Shown here: piece after piece, positions 7,674 through 18,848 of the stretch
Numbering within the stretch: position 1 is the first letter of the stretch
How the letters are laid out: each line of letters starts with the position of its first letter
Assembly (NCBI GenBank): GCA_036897095.1
Contig: JAYMSP010002215.1
Location: 1 to 25,532 of the forward strand
Length of the DNA stretch: 25,532 bases
DNA from: Plantago elongata
Lineage: Eukaryota; Streptophyta; Magnoliopsida; Lamiales; Plantaginaceae
Direction of reading: 5' to 3'
Translations under genes and position numbers: made by a program
Notes under the pieces: model-generated
Database searches by the model: none
Told to the model about the DNA's origin: nothing
What the model saw: only the letters and a program-made list of their open reading frames with translations

Positions 7674-9600
7674 CATACCCAGTACATCTACTTCAACTAG
7701 GGAATGCCCCAAATCACTCCAGTGGAACTCTTTTAACATTTGGCCACTGTAAACTATGAGACAACCCAATTAGGATTGGTTGCAGCTGAAAAGTTGCAAA
7801 GTGTTGCTCTAGTTACCCAAGGTTACTTCTAAAAAGAAGGATACCAAGAAAGTGTCTGAAGAAAATGCTCTTGCAGTCAGTCTGTTACATGAAGGAATAT
7901 GTGAGTCAAGAGATTGAAATGAGAAAAGCAAAAGAGAAGCTGAAGAAGCATCTTGGTCCTAATTATCATCAGTACAAGAACATTAAAATGTACAACTCTC
8001 TAAACTACCCTGCTCAGAAAGTTGTTAGTACTGAAGTTGCTGAGATTGGAAATGACGTCAGCTTTTATTGTCAGAAACCCAGTCACTCAAACGTGATTGT
8101 CCTACTTTTAACAAGCTTAAGACTGGTGAAAAAATTGAGAGAAGAACATTCAAAAGAACTCAAAGGACATTGCTCACTGAAGAGATATAGAAGATCCAAA
8201 GTCAGCTTGATGCTTTGTATATTGTGTTTAGAAGATGAGGATTCAGAAGACCAAAATTAACATCACCAGAATTGTGCGGGATAACTCACGATGTTATCGA
8301 CTTTCCCCTAAAGAAGAATAATTTGTGTGGAGTTGTTGAGATCGTAGGTCCCGACATCTCCAACATGGAAGAATGTCTTATGGTTGATGAGGTAATAAAC
8401 ACATCAAAATTCTTGTATTATGAACGTGAAGATGACGACATTAAGGATTTGGAATTGTTTATAGAGTGAACTCGATCGTTATGAAAGATAAATTTTGGTT
8501 GTATAGTTATAGACCAAAATTCATGAAGAATACAAAGAAACTCTTGAAAAAGGTATCTGGGAATAAGGACACTGAAATATCATCTCTGAAGTCTCAAATA
8601 TCAGAGAATGAGAATTCTCATGGCTACCCTTGAATGAACTAAATTAGAAGTTGAAGAAACGTCTTTCTAAAAATGAAGAACTCAGAAAGAAGGAAGTTTC
8701 TTTCAAGTCATCTGTCAAAGCTAGTGACACTCTCACGGAGGTTCAATGATATTTTAGAGATCCTTCTGAGAAAGGAGGAATTGGACTTGATGCCCAATCA
8801 TATAATTCCACTCCTCTGAAAAAAGAATGATGGAAGGTTGACTTTTGTGAAAAGTCAACAGAAAGGTTCCAAAGAAACCTATAGCATTGGTAAAAAAGCT
8901 AAGGTTCTTGACAAAGGTAAAATAGTTGCGACCAAACCATTGAAGGAACAACAAGTCCCAAAGAAAAATGTGGAAAAATTTTCTGAAACGAAACATGATC
9001 CTTTAAATTGTGATCATCTACAATGTTGTATCACTAGGAATGGAAGCATCGCCGGTTTCGGTGTATTTCCTACTGTACCATTCTATGAATATAGGAATGA
9101 TTCACTAACTAGAAAGGCTGCTGAAAAATTGTATTCAGAAAGAAAATGGTGGTCAAAATTGTATTGGTTATCGTGCTATCGGGAAAATCCTAATACAACA
9201 ATGTACAGAAGGACAAGAGCGATCGTGGAAAGCTAGAATTTCTTATAGCAATTATCAGAATTGGAAGCAATCCCAAGCCACTACAAATCTGAATGCCAAG
9301 GCCAGAAGGAACTTGGCCAGGAAGACTAAACTTGCTGAAAAGGAATCTAAGAAACCTGACAGGTCTCTGAAGCCACCACGAGGAACACCAAGGAACACTC
9401 CAAGAAGGAAAATTTATCTGAAATCCAATGATACTAGAATTCCTCCTTATTTTCCAAATAGACAAAAACCTACTCCTAAGAAATTCATTCAGGAATGGAT
9501 TCCCACAGAAAGAGTGTTATGTCTAAATGGTTTTGTCTTAGTGGTTCTATTTTTGAAGCAAGAACCTAGCTCCTATTTCATGTTTTGTGCAGAACGCGTC
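7674..9600 (+). pseudogene. gag: gag C-terminal extension with degenerate zinc knuckle
   Basis: The rest of a long Sirevirus gag is spread over several frames (best open pieces 7865-8260, 8272-8469, 8838-9236, 9313-9609). A CCHC knuckle is recognisable near 8060-8100 (FYCQKPSH). Its first Cys is now Ser (AGC at 8060) and a lost base around 8090 shifts the frame before the last Cys. Further on come MEECLMVDEV (the ECLM segment after the knuckle), an acidic stretch, and a lysine-rich coiled-coil-like part that in B reads MKKLTFEFKELKKK. The segment before protease is basic, with ARKTKLAEKESKKPDRS. B's gag aligns across the whole region. The boundary with protease is not sharp, and the element would make a Gag-Pol fusion if intact. 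Confidence 0.75.
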
Positions 9601-9905
9601 ATGGACTAAAGCTCAAAGGCTATTTGATAGTGGATGCAGGAAGCACATGACAGGAGACAAAGCAAACTTGGTTGATTACTGAATATGTAACACATGAACA
9701 AATATTAGGTTTTCTGGAGAAGAATTAAATCCTTCTATAGGATTTGGCAATGTCAAATTGGGGTCCCTCACAATCTTTGACGTATTACATGTTAAAGGTT
9801 TGAAACATAATCTCCTAAGCATGAGCCAGTTTACAGACATGGGATATTCGGTGAAAATAAAGTCAAAATTCTGCAAATAAATTGACAAAGAATCAAAGCA
9901 TACAG
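9601..9905 (+). pseudogene. pol: Aspartic protease region (start of pol)
   Basis: The active-site motif DSGCRKHMTGD is at 9626-9658 (catalytic Asp codon 9626-9628), in the usual copia D-S-G-C/A-x-x-H-M-T form. Downstream GFGNVKLGSL and VLHVKGLKHNLLSMSQ are the standard copia protease/pre-integrase sequences. A TGA follows TGGTTGATTAC at about 9680 and further stops follow, so it is not translatable. The protease would cleave the Gag-Pol polyprotein. B has lost the DSG part. Confidence 0.82.
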
Positions 9906-9907
9906 TC

Positions 9908-10123
9908 TTGGTTGCTAGGTGGAAAGGAAGTCTATATGTCGCTAATTGGACATCTGCCATAACTGAAGAATGTCTCATGGTGAGTCAATCAGGTCACACT
10001 GAAGAACACTGGTTATGGCACAAGAGAATGAGTCACTTGAATTTCAAAACTTTGAACAAGCTTGCCAAGAAAGTGTTAGTGGTTATATTACCTAAAACAA
10101 CATTCATAAAGGACGGTATCTGA
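9908..10123 (+). pseudogene. pol: GAG-pre-integrase domain
   Basis: ARWKGSLYVANW, LWHKRMSHLNFKTLNKLAKK match the copia GAG-pre-integrase domain, which contains the integrase zinc-binding HHCC. The two histidines are present. The two cysteines, present in B as CSAC, are lost here: the frame reads GI-stop-STYQLGKQ at about 10120-10145. The frame is the one of the preceding pol segment. Confidence 0.85.
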
Positions 10124-10135
10124 TCTACTTATCAA

Positions 10136-10954
10136 TTGGGGAAACAATTCAAAACGTCATTCAAGTCTAAAATAAGACATTCTTGTGTTAGACCATTGCA
10201 ACTTTTACACATGGATCTTTTCGAATCATCTGTAACATGTTATGCAGGCAAGAAGTATGGTCTAGTTGTTGTAGATGACTTCTCTAGGTTTACCTGCGTT
10301 GTCTTTCTGAAACAATAGTCTGATGCTACGGTGGAGATACCAAACTTGCTGAGTAAGCTTGAAGTCATGAAAAATGTCAAGGTAATTGCAATCAGAATAG
10401 ACCATGGTACTGAATTTGTCAACTAGTACATTAAAGAATTTTGTACCTACAAAGGTATACAACATCAACTATCTCTGTAAGAAAGCCACAACAAAATGGT
10501 GTTGCTGAAAGAAACAAAGGACCCTTAAAGAAGCTGCAAGGACTATGCTAGCTGACACTAAAATAAGTGAAGTTTATTGGTTGAAGCTGTAAATAAAGCA
10601 TGCTATACTCAGATTTGATGTTTGATAAACAAATACAATGACAAAATTCCCTATGAGCATTTGGTTGGTAGACCCCCTAATATCAAGCATTTGAGGGTGT
10701 TTGGTTGTAGATGTTTTGTATTTAACAATGGGAAAGAATACTTGAGAACATTTCAACCAAAGGCTATTAAAGGTGTATTTCTTGGTCATTCTATGAATAG
10801 CAAAGCCTACAGAGTATACAACAAGAGAACAAAGAAGATTGATGAATTTGTTCATGTAGTATTCTATGAAGGAAACAAGAAAATACTCCTTGATGAAGAA
10901 TTCTCAGATAGATTTAAAGAACTCTTGATTATGGATTCTGAAGAAGTACCCTGA
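10136..10954 (+). pseudogene. pol: Integrase catalytic core and C-terminal domain
   Basis: The integrase D,D,E codons are all still visible but not in one frame. The first Asp is at 10214 (HMDLFES), followed by VVVDDFSRF; an in-frame stop is at 10316. The second Asp is at 10400 (IDHGTEF), followed by a stop. The Glu codon is at 10507 in a different frame (context NGVAERN). After a broken stretch, 10622-10954 is open and encodes the copia integrase C-terminal region: GRPPNIKHLRVFGCRCFVF, GVFLGHSMNSKAYRVYNKRT and FVHVVFYE. A stop at 10952-10954 ends this piece. The enzyme would insert element cDNA into the genome. Confidence 0.85.
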
Positions 10955-11400
10955 AAAAGGAGAAACTCTGTCATTAATAATGAGGATGAGTCTGATGAAG
11001 AAAATTATGATATGCCTAGTAACAATTAGATGACTCATAGACATGATAAAGAATTTCTTATGAGGATTCTAGAAATGGAAACTGAGAATATTTATCGTAG
11101 AGACCTTTCTGGTAATAATCTTTCTGAATGTCGTATTCCAGAACCCTCTAACATTGAACAAGTGTCTACTACTTACATCACTTTATGTGTACACGATATC
11201 AATGATACTGAAGTAGTATCAAGTCATAATCGTAGTGATTCACATTCAGATCTCGTAGATAATGACCCTACTAGTTCAAAACCAATCATGAAATGGATTA
11301 GAGATCATCTTGGAAAGAATGTTTTTGGTCCAATGTATAAAGGTGTTTGAACTACGAGAGCAATAGCTGAAAATGTTAATTTAATTCTCTTTTTGCCTAT
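10955..11400 (+). pseudogene. pol: Acidic linker between integrase and reverse transcriptase
   Basis: Two broken segments (an acidic DESDEEN-like stretch near 10985-11010, and an open piece 11030-11350). They end in SKPIMKWIRDHLGKNVFGP, which corresponds to the conserved 'P..KW...HP...IIG' segment preceding copia RT. Nothing else is recognisable. It is usual for this family to have a long poorly conserved linker here. Confidence 0.65.
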
Positions 11401-12200
11401 TTTATCTCAAACATTAAACCAAAGACTGTTGAAGATGCATTAAAGGATCAAGACTGGATCTCTACTATGCAAGAGGAGTTGGATCATTTTGGGAGAAACA
11501 AGGTCTGGAAACTAGTTCCATTTGTAGAAGGAATATCTATGACTGGAACGTGGGTTTTCATAAACAAGATGAATGAGTCTGGTGAAATAACCAGAAACAA
11601 AGCAAGGTTGGTTGCCAAGAGATTTACCCAGAATGAAGGCGTAGATTTTGATGAGTCATATGCACTAGTTGCAAGATTGAATGCAATCATACTATTTCTA
11701 GCTTTTGCAGCTCATAATGACTTCAATGTTTAACAAATGGATGTCAAGAGTGCATTTGTGACTGGTGAGCTTGCTGAGGGAGTCTATTTTGATCATATAC
11801 CAGGCTTTGAAGTTTCCTCAGAAAGTACGATGGTCTATAAGTTACATAAAGCTCTGTATGGACTGAAACAGGCTCCAAAAGAATGGTATGACACTTTGGC
11901 CAAATATCTTCTGGAAAGTGGGTTTAAGAAAGGTGAAGTTGATAAAACTTTGTTTACCTTAAACCATGATTGGAAACTACTTTTAGTTAAAGTATATGTT
12001 GATGACATTATATTTGAATATAAAGACAATCAACTTTGTGATGACTTCGCTGATCTCATGAAGAGCAAATTTGAGATGAGCATGATGGGAGAATTGAACT
12101 ATTTTTTAGGGTTGCAAGTCAAGCAGCTTGATGATGGAATATTCAAACAAAGTATGCAAAGGATATGCTATACAAGTTTAATCTGAAGCCTTCTGAAAAG
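11401..12200 (+). pseudogene. pol: Reverse transcriptase
   Basis: Conserved copia RT blocks are readable: NKVWKLVP, TGTWVFINKMNESGE, KARLVAKRFTQNEGVDFDES, QMDVKSAFVTGEL, LHKALYGLKQAPKEWYD, the catalytic YVDD at 11995-12006, and MSMMGELNYFLGLQ. The last block is characteristic of Sireviruses. Breaks: TAA at 11731-11733 just before QMDVK, and a frameshift at about 12151. Otherwise frame 11467-12186 is one frame, so this is the best preserved part of the element. It would copy element RNA into DNA. Confidence 0.92.
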
Positions 12201-12900
12201 ATTGCTAAGATACCTATGAGCATTTGAACCAAAATGAATTATACTGAATCTGACAAGAGTGTTGAAGAACATAAGTATAGGAAATTGATAGGTTCACTAC
12301 TCTACCTTACTGCAAGAAGACTTGATATTCAATATGCAGTTGGTCTTTGTGCTAGATTTCAGACAAATCCTATGCAATCACACTACAACATTGCTATGAA
12401 AATGTTAAGGTATGTGAAAGGTACCGTAGATGTTGGGTTGTGGTATCCGAAGGATAGTGGTTTGAGTTTGGTTGGCTATTCAGATGCTGACTATGTTGGA
12501 TCTATGCTTGATTGGAAAAGTACCTCAGGAACTTGTCAATTTCTGGTAACTAGACTTATCTCATGGTTTGGCAAGAACCAAAACTCAAATGCTACTTCTA
12601 CCACAGAGACTGGATACAATGTTTTTGGGTGTTGTGCATCACAAGTTTGTGGATACAATAACAACTCAGAGACTATGGACACAATGAAGATAAAACTCCT
12701 ATTTTATGTCACAACACAAGTGCTATTGCGATTACTCAGAATCCCATGTTTCATGATACAACCAAGCACATTGATGTTAGAAACCACTTCATAAGAGACC
12801 ATGTTGAGAAAAGCAATACAGAGATAATCAAGGTTGGCACAGAAGACCAACTTTCAGATATCTTCACTAATCATTGCAAGAAAGCAGATTCTTGTATTTG
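12201..12900 (+). pseudogene. pol: RNase H domain
   Basis: The open piece 12234-12794 starts in the RT connection (YRKLIGSLLYLTARRLDIQYAV), continues through MLRYVKGTVDVGLWY and the RNase H active-site block YSDADYVGSMLDWKSTSGT, then STTETGY. A frameshift near 12660-12690 moves the end of the domain into another frame, where TTKHIDVRNHFIRDHVEK and LSDIFT are readable up to about 12880. A TGA lies in the connection at about 12225. RNase H removes the RNA strand during reverse transcription. Confidence 0.88.
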
Positions 12901-13439
12901 AGGCATAATCTTGGATTGATTGAGCTACCCAAGAACTGAAAAGAACCTAAGGTTCATGAGCACAAAGTTACAGAGAATAGCTAAGTATCTGGAACAGGTA
13001 ACCAAGAAACTCTACGGCATTATGGTACAAATAACTCCAAGTTTCTGGAACGGGTATTCATATACTATGGAATTGTGTTTTTTGGTATCTAAGACAGGAA
13101 CTCAGAAAGGTATAATAAAACTTTCGTGAGTGGGAAGAAAATATTACACAAGTTCTCTAAAGTCAACTGTGTCTAGGTTTATGTGTTTTTACCATTTATA
13201 TAATAATACACATAAAACAAGACTTGATCTCAGAAAGATACATTCAAAGGTTTTATCTTCTCCCACGATGAGTGACTTGTGATTATCACCAAGCCAAAAA
13301 TCCATAATGAGGGCACTGTAAAATTTGTTGATTGAAATCATTGCTGGAGAAGCATTGATAGCCATTGATGAGTATTTCACTTTGTCTTAATGGTTAAGAT
13401 TAAACGGTGAGATAATACTGACAATAGAGAGAAAGTTTT
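12901..13439 (+). other. Non-coding spacer after RNase H
   Basis: No convincing frame on either strand; the 63-codon minus frame at 13189-13380 has no recognisable motif. Two related phrases occur (TATCTGGAACAGGT near 12988 and TTTCTGGAACGGGT near 13043). The stretch separates pol from the promoter-like region of the extra gene. Confidence 0.5.
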
Positions 13440-13585
13440 GGCCCCACTTGCATTTAATGCATAGCGTTATTTGATACCACACCAATGCATTTTACACGGT
13501 AACAAATGCATATTGTATGTATGTATTTTGTAACCGTTGTGATTCTAATGCTATATATAAAGGACTTAGAGAAAAGACAAACACT
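13440..13585 (+). promoter_or_regulatory. Internal promoter-like region inside element A
   Basis: TATATATAA at 13552-13560 is followed by AGGACTTAGAG and an A/C-rich leader, as in ordinary plant genes; a start near 13585 is expected. Upstream are three ATGCAT palindromes (13457, 13485, 13506), and an inverted repeat CGGTAACAAATG (13497) against the complement of ATTTTGTAACCG (ending 13536), a possible pair of MYB-type sites. This is far from either LTR promoter and directly precedes the start at 13747. It is inference from motif content and position; no expression evidence is available. Confidence 0.55.
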
Positions 13586-13746
13586 TTTCGCAAATCCAAA
13601 ATTCCAAACTTGCATCAAAATAGCATTTGCTATCTAATTTTCTGCAAAGAAAACCTGCAACTACTTTTGTTCTCTCTAGTCTTCTGAAAAAGAAGCACTA
13701 ATCCATAACTTAATCTTCTCAATTGCAGATAATATTTCATTATAAA
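13586..13746 (+). other. 5' leader of the extra gene
   Basis: An A/C/T-rich leader without in-frame upstream coding of note. TCTCAATTGCAG at 13717-13728 looks like a splice acceptor, so a leader intron is possible, but no donor stands out. The start codon context AAAATGGC is the preferred plant context. Confidence 0.45.
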
Positions 13747-15351
13747 ATGGCTCCCAAACGTGCTTCAAGTTCTAAGACTTCTTCTGATGTTGCTACTGAA
13801 AAGCAAGCACTAAATCTAGAGATCTCGAATAATAGACTCCAAGGGGATTTCAATCCAGACCACTAGACCACCAACCACAAGATGCAATATGGTGGTGCCT
13901 TTGTGGAGAAGCATCTGGAGGCTATAATTCCAGAACAGGCGGATAGAACTTCTATCCTGGTTATGCATGGAAAAACAAACCTTAAAGTGTTCTTTTCAGC
14001 CCTTCTCAGTGAGACTTCATCACTGGATGTTCTTGAGTTTTTCAATGACTCGGAAGTGACCACTAAATTTGTCAACGGGAGTGAAAAAGTGTCCTTTAAA
14101 ACCAAGGTGCAAAACCTTGTGATTGACCTGGATTGCCAAGTATTCTGCTACCTTTTTGGCCTGGTCAATAAGGGCGAAGAATTTTAGATGAGCCCCAAGG
14201 ATGAAATCCTTATGCAAGGTGCCAAAGAGACTTACATTGAGTTCTCTGATATGGCAATCGCAGATACTCCCTCCACATTCATTCTGGGAGATATCAGCGT
14301 GAGACATCTGTAGAAGCAATGGAATGTGTTGGCCTGTATTTTACACAGAGCACTGGACAGTTTGAATGGTGGAGCATATCAGATTAGCCTGGAGAGTTGT
14401 ATAGCTATGTACCTGATGAGATCACAAGTCATTAGACAGCAGGAAAGCCCTTTCAATTGGGGTAAGTACGTTTTCATGAAGTTCATTAAGGCTCTGAGAA
14501 AATTTGATGTAACAATTGTGAAAGACCTCACGGAGCCGAAGGGTACAATCATTTTTTGACTGAAACTTTGTTGGATTCTGGAGAAATTTTGTCTAAAGCC
14601 CATAAAATCTGAGAAGCTTGAGACCAGTGACATTCTCAAGAAGTTTATCTATGGAAATTGGTTGAAAAGAAAGGTTGTAGGAGAGCCTGAAGTTGCTAAA
14701 GAGGTTGAACCTTTTGAAGTGGCACCTAAGAAAACAAGAACAAAGGAGAGCATCTATGAAACAAAAAGTTTCTGAGGCTCCTCCAGAGATTACTCCAATT
14801 CCACAAGAGATTCTTAAAGTTCCACCTACCACTCCCATAATTGAAAATGAGTCAAGGGAGGAGAAGATGTTGAGCAAAAATAGTGGAAGGCTCTCTCTCT
14901 CCACAGAAACTACAGAAATTATGGATAATTATGTACCCATTGTAGAAGATTCTGATGATGATATGGTACTCACTCAGATCATCAAAACTTGAAAGAAAAC
15001 CACTGATGCATTGAAGGCATCTGGTTCATTAGTGGGTGAAGTTTCTAAGAGATCCTCCAAGACTTTGGTTACTGAGAACATCAATGATACACAAGATGCG
15101 ATGATGTAGTGATGGAGGATGATGACATTGCCTTCACTCAATATGGACCGCAAGATTCAGTTATGAATGTTTCGATCACAAACCCATCTGTTGAAATATT
15201 GCAGTTGAAAACACTAGCAACAAACATTGTTGAAGAAAATCCTGTAGAGAAACAGGTTTTCCAAAAAGTTGTAGAATGGGAACATGAGTCTGAAGTGCCA
15301 AAATCTTCAATTAGAGAAGAGGATTTATAAGCTCAACTAGAAGCACTTCAG
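13747..15351 (+). pseudogene. Extra gene of element A, N-terminal part (envelope-like / plant-transposon-like), degenerate
   Basis: From ATG 13747 (MAPKRASSSKTSSD, basic and serine-rich) one frame runs to 14559, broken by stops at 13864, 14185, about 14311 and 14557, then on to about 14774. It later continues in shifted frames to 15330. Recognisable pattern: a VNGSEKVSF..KVQNLVIDLD...FGLVNKGEEF stretch, then WNVLACILHRALDSLNGGAY and a SPFNWGKYVFMKF block. This order (short basic head, FGL..GEE, ILHRAL, INW-like block) is like the envelope-like/'putative plant transposon' proteins carried after pol by Sireviruses. I infer this from pattern memory only. The rest is acidic and proline-rich (SEAPPEITPIPQEI, VEDSDDDMVLT). 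No signal peptide or clear membrane segment is visible. Identity is moderate to low confidence; the presence of a decayed gene is firm. Confidence 0.6.
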
Positions 15352-16241
15352 GTAGCAAAGAAGTCTATATTTGACTTGTTTAAACTTAGTTGTTTATTAC
15401 TTGTCAGTCATAAATTCTCTTTGTTACAAGCACAAGAAGAGGCTGCAAAGCCTTCTTCAGAAAGAGAAGAAGAGGCTCCACAAGCCTCAACATCAAAAGA
15501 ATCTTAGCCTGTCACACATGTATAATCAATTTCTGAAGGATGTGAATCTTCTCGTACTTTCTTTTTATTAAGTTTACTAACTTGATAATATGTTTCTGAT
15601 AGGCGCAAACTGAAAAAGATGAGCAAGTGATGGAAACATCACAAGCAGAAAAGGAATTGCCAAACCCTCAAGGTTTTTGAAGAACCCATTGTTGAGCCTT
15701 CTTCATCGAAGGTTTGCTAATATTCTTTAGAAAGTTGGCAATTTTTATATTTTCACTTGCTCTGCCTTAACTTTACATTATTTAATTTCTTAAGGCTTGA
15801 GAAGAATTAAAGGCGCTAGAAGGAAAAGATGCGACTCATTTTGAGCCAATGGATATTGATGAAGCTTTCCCTGCTTCACCAAAGGAGATTGTTCCAGAGA
15901 CAGCACAAGTCTCTGAACTAATTGTTTCTGAGCCTCCCCAACCGGAGGTAAGTGAAAACTCAGTGTCTAAGTTACAAAAACGAATTTGCAAAAACATAAT
16001 TCTTTGAACAGCTCATTTAATGTCTAAGTTTTTGTTTTCAGGTTCCAATTGAAAGAGTAGTTGTTGAGGAACAGACTACGTTGTCTCACCCTTGCAATGA
16101 AGTATCTGAGGCTTTTCCATTCCAATTGCAGAACCTTTTGAGCCTGCAGTTGAAACTCAGGTAATTCAAAAACTGAATTCATTTTTCAAACTCAATAATA
16201 CTTTAAAGTCTTTGAATCTAAAAGACTTCTCCCTCTTTCAG
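15352..16241 (+). pseudogene. Cluster of short acidic exons separated by intron-like segments
   Basis: GT...AG segments with pyrimidine-rich ends lie between acidic, Glu/Pro-rich coding pieces. The best are 15712-15794 (83 bp), 15948-16041 (94 bp, donor GTAAGT, acceptor TTTGTTTTCAG) and 16161-16241 (81 bp, acceptor CTCCCTCTTTCAG). Less clear ones are 15352 to about 15430 and about 15541-15602 (acceptor TTTCTGATAG, branch-like CTAAC). The pieces between them (15603-15711, 15795-15947, 16042-16160) end in AAG, GAG or CAG and begin GC or GTT, all in phase 0. Examples of the peptide are EEPIVEPSSSK, SELIVSEPPQPE and EPFEPAVETQ. The 153-bp exon is exactly 51 codons. Stops and single-base losses are present, so the unit is decayed. 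Function unknown. Confidence 0.55.
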
Positions 16242-17690
16242 GCTTTAAGAATTGTAACTTAAACTTCTGCATCATCTTCTGATGGGGTGTACAAGTTATT
16301 TCAGAGAAATGACCATAGAGAAACATCTCCATCTATTTAAGTCATGGTAGAAGCTTCGACTTGCTGACTTTGCAGATATTGCCAACTTGATAGACAAACA
16401 GGCTAGGAGATAAAGAGCATTGTATTTGGAGACTTACATCCATGCCACTTAGTATGTCAAGAGTTATAGCTTCTCTGCGGTGATACATGAGGGATTTTTA
16501 GAAGAAATCATACAACTGCTTGAAAACTCATTTCTGGATGCGGATGAAGAAACTAGAAGGCGGATCGCTTACAAGCATGCCTTGCCCAAGAGTATGAGTG
16601 TTTACGCATTTGAGCAGGAGGAAGTAAATGGCCAGGTCAACACCTTGCCAACTGTGACCAATCTAGTATCTGACGATGATGAGGAAATCGATGAGAATGA
16701 TATTCAAGACCCCCCTCTGAACATCCAACCAGAATGGATGATTGTGAGGATGATGATGATGATGATGGGGCTCCCACTCCAGAAGCTGGTGGAATTGCTC
16801 AAACTAGAGGAGCATATAGTGTATGTTTTCTATATCTACACAGAATTGTCAACTTTACCACCATCATAAAAGTCACCAACTCACGCCTCTCAACAACAAG
16901 ATGAAGAGCAAGCAACAAAGGTTGCTGAATGGGAAGTTGAGGCTAGAGCTTCCAAGTTGAAGAAATTGTTGGAGGGAGAAGCTCAAGATCAAACACAACT
17001 TGAGGATCTTATTGCACAAAAAGTTGCCAAAGTCCAGGAACTTGAGGTACTAAACAAGAAGGAATGGGAATTCTTGGTGAGCAAATAAAACTAAAGCACT
17101 CAATGGAGTCTGCAGTGGTTTACTTCCAATCACTTGTAGAAGACAAGCAAGATGTTGTGGCTGCATTACAATTGGCAAGACCATCACAGGACAAAGGGAA
17201 GAAAGCCATTGATGCCCTTGAAGCTGAGTCCTCTGATGATTTGTCTGATGAGGATGGCAACAACCATCCTGCAGGAATGGATGATGAAGAAAGAGAGGTG
17301 GACAATCTAAATGAGCACATGGTTGTGTCACAGTTGAAGAGGAAGGTTATAACAACATTGCATTGGCCACCATCCCTCCAGATTCAAAGCCTTTGCTGAG
17401 TTGATGACTAGAAGGACCCCATCTCTCATGATTGCAATGAAGGATCTGGGAATACAAAGACATGAGGATTTAGAGACACCTTAAAAAGCACTCATGGAAT
17501 CAAGTTATGTTGCGGGGAAAATAGACAAAGTGTATGAGCCATTGGAGCAGATCTCCAAAAGAGAACACTTGCTACTTGGTCAATTTGAGTCCTTACATTC
17601 TTAAATTCAGAAACTGTTACAAGGCAATAATGCTTTGAGTGCACACTTCGAGTTTCTGCAAGAAGTTATGTAAGACTGACTCAGACTACA
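16242..17690 (+). pseudogene. Extra gene of element A, middle part with coiled coil
   Basis: After the last clear acceptor the coding sense resumes. 16480-16869 is open and contains FLEEIIQLLENSFLDADEETRRR and an acidic run SDDDEEIDENDIQD. From about 16890 comes a heptad-like, charged stretch (KLKKLLEGEAQDQTQ, then QKVAKVQELEVLNKKE). A frameshift at about 17063 leads into 17064-17399 (HSMESAVVYFQSLVEDKQDV, then the acidic SSDDLSDEDGN). A second shift leads into a frame with MIAMKDLGIQRHEDL and LEQISKREHLLLGQFESL, broken by stops to about 17671. A coiled coil late in the protein is a reported trait of Sirevirus envelope-like products, but I cannot confirm homology. A further intron near 16820-16872 is possible. 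Confidence 0.5.
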
Positions 17691-18848
17691 ATGACCAAGG
17701 GGGAAGGAAGTAGAAGAGATACAAGTAAGAGGAAGCAGCCTGCAGAAAAACCTCTAACCATTAGAGAATCTCCCTCCACATAAAGTCTACTACCACCACC
17801 CCCACTGAATAGAGCAAGAGCTTCACAGTCCAATCCAAAGGGAACAACGTCTCCAAGGAAATCAGGTAAACCTTCTAAAGAAGAAGAAGAAGAAGATGAT
17901 GATATCATAAAGAAGAAGAAAGTTAATGAAGATACCTTCTCACCAAATGATCTAGGCAACAATCTGGATGGTGATGATGAAGAGATTGATCATGATGAGC
18001 ATTTTGTCCACATAAAGAGAAAGAGATTTGAGGTATTTAAACTTATTGTTGCAACACATATTGCTGCCTGAACACCATCTGGACATACCAAATATGTCCA
18101 TGGTGGTTCTTCAAGTCAAAACCCCACATAGAACACATTTAGGGAGCATCCCAGAATGAATAGAAGACAAAGAAGAAATGCAAGGTTTGGGAGAACCAAC
18201 AATGAAGACCTTCCTCTCAGGCCCGAAGATGCATTAATTGAGTACACCAAGAATCATGATAGCCAGTTTGCATACCAATGCATAAGATAACTTAATGGCT
18301 ACTAGATTCTGGATCTCCAACACTTATTGATAAATAGAAAATTTCCTGATCCTATCTTTAACCACATTATGGCATGGAGAGTAAGAATACCCCATATGGT
18401 AACTCCTGCTCATGTGAAGACATGGCTTGATTTTGAAGTAAAACTAAGAAGATATTCCATGGATAAGGGCATGAAGGAAGAGGTTCCTATCTACAGACCA
18501 GGTGATGTTCATAAGGTACCAAAACTGCTGGGAACAGGATATAGCTCACAAAATAAACTTGGAGTGCTACCACATGAGTCATACTATATGACTAAGGAAG
18601 ATTATGAAGATGACTAAAGTTACTTGAGAGTTATCTATAAGCACTTCAAACTGATTGAAACCATGATTGAGCATGCCTGGAAATGGGGAAGAGTTTATTG
18701 GGTTAGACTGTTTCAGAAGAAGAATCCTGATCTGGATTACAAAGAAAAGTGCAAAGTTGCCAGAGAAACTGAAATGGATGTAAGAACCTATCTCTTTGAC
18801 TATGTCATTGACAAAAGAGAGCACAATGATAAGAGATTCAGAGACTAA
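17691..18848 (+). pseudogene. Extra gene of element A, C-terminal part
   Basis: One reading frame from 17691 to 18848 with a handful of stops. It begins MTKGEGSRRDTSKRKQPAEK, continues proline- and serine-rich, then EEEEEDDDIIKKKK and a KRKR block that looks like a nuclear localisation signal. A GAGGTATTT at 18031 may mark another splice donor. The last two open pieces (18327-18617 and 18624-18848) are better conserved: NHIMAWRVRIPHMVTPAHVK, YRPGDVHKVPKLLGTGYSS, then TMIEHAWKWGRVYWVRLFQK and RTYLFDYVIDKREHNDKRF. I do not recognise this domain. Preservation of one frame over more than 1 kb suggests that it once encoded protein. Confidence 0.55.

Noticed and set aside
14020-14904. Three minus-strand open frames of 86-103 codons opposite the extra gene
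   Set aside because: They are shadows of the plus-strand reading frame, with no recognisable motifs and no promoter on that strand.
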